Shown here: piece by piece, positions 63,601 to 64,000 of the stretch
How the letters are laid out: every line of letters starts with the position of its first letter
How positions within the stretch are numbered: position 1 is the stretch's first letter
Assembly (NCBI RefSeq): GCF_900699765.1
Contig: NZ_CAADHO010000004.1
Location: forward strand, 310,001 to 374,000
Direction of reading: 5' to 3'
Source of the DNA: Desulfoluna butyratoxydans
Lineage (GTDB): Bacteria > Desulfobacterota > Desulfobacteria > Desulfobacterales > Desulfolunaceae
DNA length: 64,000 nucleotides
Notes under the pieces: generated by a model
What the model was told of the DNA's origin: nothing
Database searches by the model: none
Seen by the model: the letters and a program-made list of their open reading frames with translations, nothing else
Made by a program: the position numbers and the translations under genes

Positions 63601-64000
63601 TCCTTGCAGGGGAGGTAGGTCCCAAAAAAGTTGATAGCCTGGATGAATTTCATCATTACTTTGCCCCGGGGTGGATCTCTTTGGTGGCCTATGACAGGGC
63701 GCATCTTTCCAAAGCAGCCCCCATGGTTGGGTTTGGGTACTACAACCTGCCCCAGGATCTGGTTCCCACTGAGATGGTGCTCTCAGAATCACACCTTTAT
63801 GTCGCTGCAAAGGGATACCATTTCCCCTATATCCAGACCCCCTATGAGGACACGTCCTGTATTCTGGTGTACGACCGCGAGGACCGGGTTCCGGGTGAGG
63901 GATCGAGTGAATCAAAAGACCGCGATATTCTTTATTCACTGCCCCTGACCTTTGCCGAGGCGCCGGTTTCCCTTGCAGTGACCGATGATCTTCTTTTTGC
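51681..64000 (+). CDS. Giant secreted Ig-like repeat protein, open at window end
   Basis: At least 4106 codons in one frame, checked in phase near 54.1, 57.0, 60.0 and 61.8 kb. It starts at TTG 51681, five bases after GGAGGGA, with a signal peptide (LITTFVFLLTLCCGLLLVPY). Residues from about 450 to 3300 are many repeats of the Ig-like type, each with a DDVGVTRVDFYVND-like motif and a DPPxVxIxxPxxG hinge. Around 61.75-62.45 kb is an LVIVD-type propeller (GVQVVDISNLAAPYHVGYI, GVVVADVSDPTMPVVATL), then an IPT/TIG domain (ISPATGTIEGNTEIVVAGTD, near 62.86 kb). Likely a surface adhesin or matrix protein. The C-terminal anchor is beyond the window. Confidence 0.9.
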   Translation, partial: MKRIVDGLRLITTFVFLLTLCCGLLLVPYAHARPGLDIRKSDAISRNSESEEYILYVKQCENIVSITVDSWKGKNVYSLSDVAFKRIDPLSASGELYFSCSGERRLNPHVELNFADGTSEPYSEQFEQETNNPSISFKETHISRGEEGNQYLTTSVSSQDDVDVMYVEMRIVGLLASDLRMVSGVIDQALPKAFANSGETLRVYPDSDLQSEYSLTLPIVSSLTAEDIEHNGIVMIDASVVDSSGNRNTMSKIAFTGSDVSESSEGLQVTPQRIVFTNILETARLAPSVEYQFRGRINLSGYGKGIAYTSSRPDLVGVTTSGVVYPLVETFPASVATVAIHVAHAASGEELTVPVVVDSQRTLMSIKAVGADAQNPFVIDRLNHAVTLPSIMGVFDDGTEAEIGTQFSIHFELPESAQGILTLVEDRIAATAPVSDTAPFQVMVTLQNGPGSWSTHIPVVAIDALPDVELQVTETACVGERITAKALATDDVGISEVTFLINDAPSGTLKNPPYELFLEASEALVGKKLCFTARVTDSAGQTNLSGDKVVTVVKQDVVPVPTLAVDMPSQMQRFVEATPVRYQLSRAVDIETATQSRDIDHVDFFLDGSLLGTTYFPMYEKRGEAFYELWAYDGVVDEISVDETSRSFHAVVHGSKGNHAKSDARLIRIVGNTPPAVRCLEPVSGAEVCAGQTLTFKAEVTDDTLASGTRIELWVNGKLTNQAFYVDHDKKRDDAFQEQTHVETFRLGIGEEMLGSTLDCKVQVRDFHGEEDTTEKIRVHVKQDQAPFVSISAPLEGAHFIAGAPMPISATASDDVGVTRVDFYVNDRLVGGDATDPYGVAYQTAKNLDEDVPVKLHAVAYDTRGVSTVSADVRVTLGRDLQAPVINIVSPDVQGTQTGDETAFVTEGSPFVFKVSGYDNVEVTGLTVKGITFQDGYFQLAGNLKAGLGGEHFKPQQIPGVLHAFSATKMMTAPAFTGGEGVVADTYPVQVEAVDASGNASTASLKIAVVPDGAPEVVEITSNKNTYSCLDRATLFIRTLDDQGVKELKVKWDKVVGGSSETLFESTVPITPPLINSQKTVSLNLRDYGLDNTDQSLKVWVTAVDTQGQLSETKSHDIQVSKDSTPPLASIAEPVAGTLLYAGSSVNFAWNAVDDTELSSVVFMQGGQIIKTASLSKPKDSGVFTLTVPTDVQTFSFALVASDFNGNSNTFYYSYDVTADLPPTVSIRSPANGIQMMEGDSFTLSATASDDREVVQLEMFIRGDDGTPHFSKVFNSAEVFAANTKGTYLSSKMRVPHRGEDAETKWVIGVSATDSAGQVKECLLDVDTRDDLESPLAALDIPAGDTSCYPGTVLSVEGHAEDNVHVLDVTPILLNKEGQEIELGWDHYLPVERVETIEVPNPDSFGSSFAGRRYYLDFKGGVTLPDEPAIHVDETYEFFLRVRDHGYNTHETGRRHVNIKGDENAPMINLESPSDTAFAHSPLKVSVTMTDDFGIGSYAVFIGDVDIEDVSTSVVHEENLDSPKVTRSFEVDISGYDPHDPEKNSVTVVVVAEDTSGNRTREVRPVTIVEDQAPVVAISDSYPDSPVVRGALSCQTFRVDDDNVSSDLPVSVFPVYTSLTGVGEGGIRGPTGQVAKNPADETVPFVELLYPEGEELPGALLVGEQPYVTAVDGKLEIWPLPEKDLASSYLSLNFGEGKTVSYHVTTLEGSECSSGWQEFEVVSGEGVSLNDLLGSLDSSGVRYADVVPQVRGEDGQLLASFIKRIRIDARNLRAVTSYSARTKHAFKKDQVAVVLFIEDRGLDESKEAFIASHGVKEITSSPSDMSTRIPVPVLRDAQEISIFAHGVDCRSLDRTPKSQSLVPLLTKQLVADEEPPSLVISSPGTGSFVQAGKRLDIELLASDNTRCVTSLKVIENNTRTLIEYGGFYGVSEYSIPYTVPKDFLGGEVDLLVIAEDPSGIKTTQRVTLPIGENRAPEVELKGFYSYLVPGGTYKKAVTSKEALASGEFWLRPDETFKYVARVSDDTELKEFSIWRLDASGNRVDRVYDHTFPVGDCPAYPVVSHEEHAEVSYDRNEATEYLVELTDGLDQTTSQTFIVHPISNVAPEIRITSPADNQNVVAGTFRIKVDVVFSDDRAVSVEQLKVSANNVPLTIKTRTPIALSGLRSDSRVSDAVDSIYDSLSAKYSMAVADEYGLWTSPYAGMVSCTLEVPANLIRFKEDVVLRAEILDTDGEMGRDKVNMIAAPDDIRPEVAVTKPGAGFSVVEASDFTFGFRGYDNVKVDRLELYTTFGGQSPGGDYVKNAYGTSPFFSVSGIKARDYEPVTTLNIDTPEYRKIIHAPRLTTMDDAVEGLSFHPDNIYHIWMKVVAYDAAGNARQREIGYLIRPDELPDIDIVSPVPNAGLVEGSRPNININAFDDIGIAKVDLKVIRGPKSPLEMTSQEIEDATEEHLDLTAPPYQFTFSVPAFDQKTAENNKLYLLAEAIDTFGHAFEEADDHRVREVVPVQILRDVPPSVSIGVPKNNDEIIEGNQLLVQVNAVDDIGIDQVVLNVEGYLGGDRTFIDTIYPFEFLVAIPYGQAGVDLKLRASARERRSSGEARTATTPSPVTVIVEQDKTKPDISIVQPTEGNAYVVEKKRLYYEATAKDNVEVASVRLSLFADKNRDHEFKEAEKVAQAFLISSPYRGNLPLGAFEDYLEGDASDVTEVAMKLVMTAVDGSGNDFSDTRGVTLKRNLPPEVVQLQILDQRGYNLGDTVSGVTEGRGIVVNVLAQDPETGVASVSLKRALGDGAFEASDFISMGKDDAAPFQFHLEVPRGAVGQTLEFSATAIDLDGFASVGDKRRSITILADQPPEGVIVEPDNDESKVIKGEEIQVTVETWDDLGPEGIDRVVFYVNDVPVETVYHSISDQSGSAAQDNLYRTRVAPPEGVTGVVIYADVYDVMGHSVRTAPVRVGTVEDTVKPVLSILSPADGEILTAGEQINITAEVVDIGSIDERQVNVHFIREYMAGRFVYLMDLSGGGVGDEVYVNRVAYTMGTSTSPETRSFGDAEGLVTCLGDETQGAAGVSVSREGDLVRLSSASALEVVIADQSDNGQSISLIDAGQWEALYESPELTLALNLDKSDVANFVYVYELKDYANGHLLKREGKDHERVRSVVRVNTRNHVVKRESTHEVGLPVSRRLFFSPEWPSSSGSEAAAKSVYYGAVAQFKAPDKTGALVGAWSTRNPFDLEAADGLLSCDRGDSELKGCTGLFMADAVTDPNGGTGGRGDAFAGSDLINGASEIFAGTITSLHADANFVLAAKSGVEFDGTEGADFVKQLKAKIAEDPDSGKLYFENSGGELLIFTTVNREANFGLPYVLKGRIDMPYKGVYGLARKDDLAFVANGHGGVQVVDISNLAAPYHVGYIKPDGYTRDVVVKDRYGFIAASHQGVVVADVSDPTMPVVATLDTLGVANRLYLEGSTLYVADMAGQGTVSQINVVDVTEPCLPVLLRTVSLHPNRADWVADGVYDVTVAGGKAYAVVHYSDQEDKPAQAVVEVIDLSEVGNPYTDPTVPAVTHHRACATDMGGRGIVVARGGVQVAGGRQGIQRIEMPELSVISHSPVSDESNLSTDLETIEIEISAPLPADTVLQEAITVQVEALLMGEDVSHDFTPSFFQWDGEPVTSRILLTRVSEDELLPGTRYLVTIKKGLAPLTGVPLSSDYTFAFTTSPAGAAAAPAIEKISPATGTIEGNTEIVVAGTDFGVAPELYIGGRRIVVEDVGTTEIEGTTYDTLRGRTVPGYAGPASVRVVNDVGLEDEVMGGFTYVDLLHVSHLYPAVVRINQDNRDDRVEITGYGFHDGIVIRAWRSGVEGPSDAVSFTVNNDKLSLYSSEKMVWFVPDYGFNYRGFLDIELCDDTGRRHYMPKALFYGKMGVSCEIQAHPPLGREQITAWLDGQKDQPDTDTSKLPPGAIVALESDADLNLVYVLGRGILAGEVGPKKVDSLDEFHHYFAPGWISLVAYDRAHLSKAAPMVGFGYYNLPQDLVPTEMVLSESHLYVAAKGYHFPYIQTPYEDTSCILVYDREDRVPGEGSSESKDRDILYSLPLTFAEAPVSLAVTDDLLF

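Overview
The window is a GC-rich stretch of a Gram-negative, anaerobic bacterium, most likely a Desulfobacterota (sulfate-reducer-like) genome. The evidence is a glycyl-radical choline lyase microcompartment, B12-dependent ethanolamine genes, many outer-membrane and periplasmic proteins, NtrC-type signalling and GEMM riboswitches. The species cannot be named from the sequence.

Region 1 (1-21430, + strand) is a glycyl-radical-enzyme microcompartment locus of the choline (cut) type. It holds an ALDH-like protein without the catalytic Cys, CutC, its activase CutD, EutQ-like cupins, a BMC-H shell protein with an extra C-terminal domain, the acetaldehyde dehydrogenase, canonical BMC-H proteins, an EutT-like protein, PduL phosphotransacylase, EutJ, the EutN vertex protein, two BMC-T proteins, an Fe-alcohol dehydrogenase and a PduS-like flavo-Fe-S protein. 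It ends with a second CutC-like glycyl radical enzyme, EutS, an ANTAR regulator (EutV) and a YibE/F membrane protein. Choline would be split to trimethylamine and acetaldehyde, and acetaldehyde converted to ethanol and acetyl-CoA/acetyl-phosphate inside the shell.

Region 2 (21540-34997, - strand) encodes an envelope system. It has four secreted proteins sharing a leader-like segment (LSxxxLKxATxQAG-type), a C39-family cysteine peptidase, three outer-membrane barrels and two beta-propeller proteins. Two GEMM-I (c-di-GMP class I) riboswitches precede two of the secreted-protein genes. The layout recalls the poorly studied Fil 'putative pilus' genes of Acinetobacter. This is the most promising candidate for an undescribed system here. 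Heptanucleotide repeat arrays sit just after three of its stop codons.

Region 3 (35615-40890, + strand) is a sensory triad: a PotD-like binding protein, a hybrid histidine kinase and a sigma54-dependent response regulator, between the two metabolic loci. A gene-free, palindrome-rich kilobase follows.

Region 4 (41992-50876, + strand) is an ethanolamine locus: EutH, EutB, EutC, EutA, EutL, an EutK-like BMC-H, EutE and EutQ. It lacks a vertex protein, a canonical BMC-H, PduL and an alcohol dehydrogenase, so it probably shares the shell and downstream enzymes of region 1; both pathways converge on acetaldehyde.

Region 5 (50877-64000) is an AT-richer spacer followed by one uninterrupted reading frame of at least 4106 codons, open at the window end. 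It encodes a giant secreted protein of Ig-like repeats with an LVIVD-type propeller segment and an IPT/TIG domain. No tRNA, rRNA, CRISPR array or transposase gene was seen.
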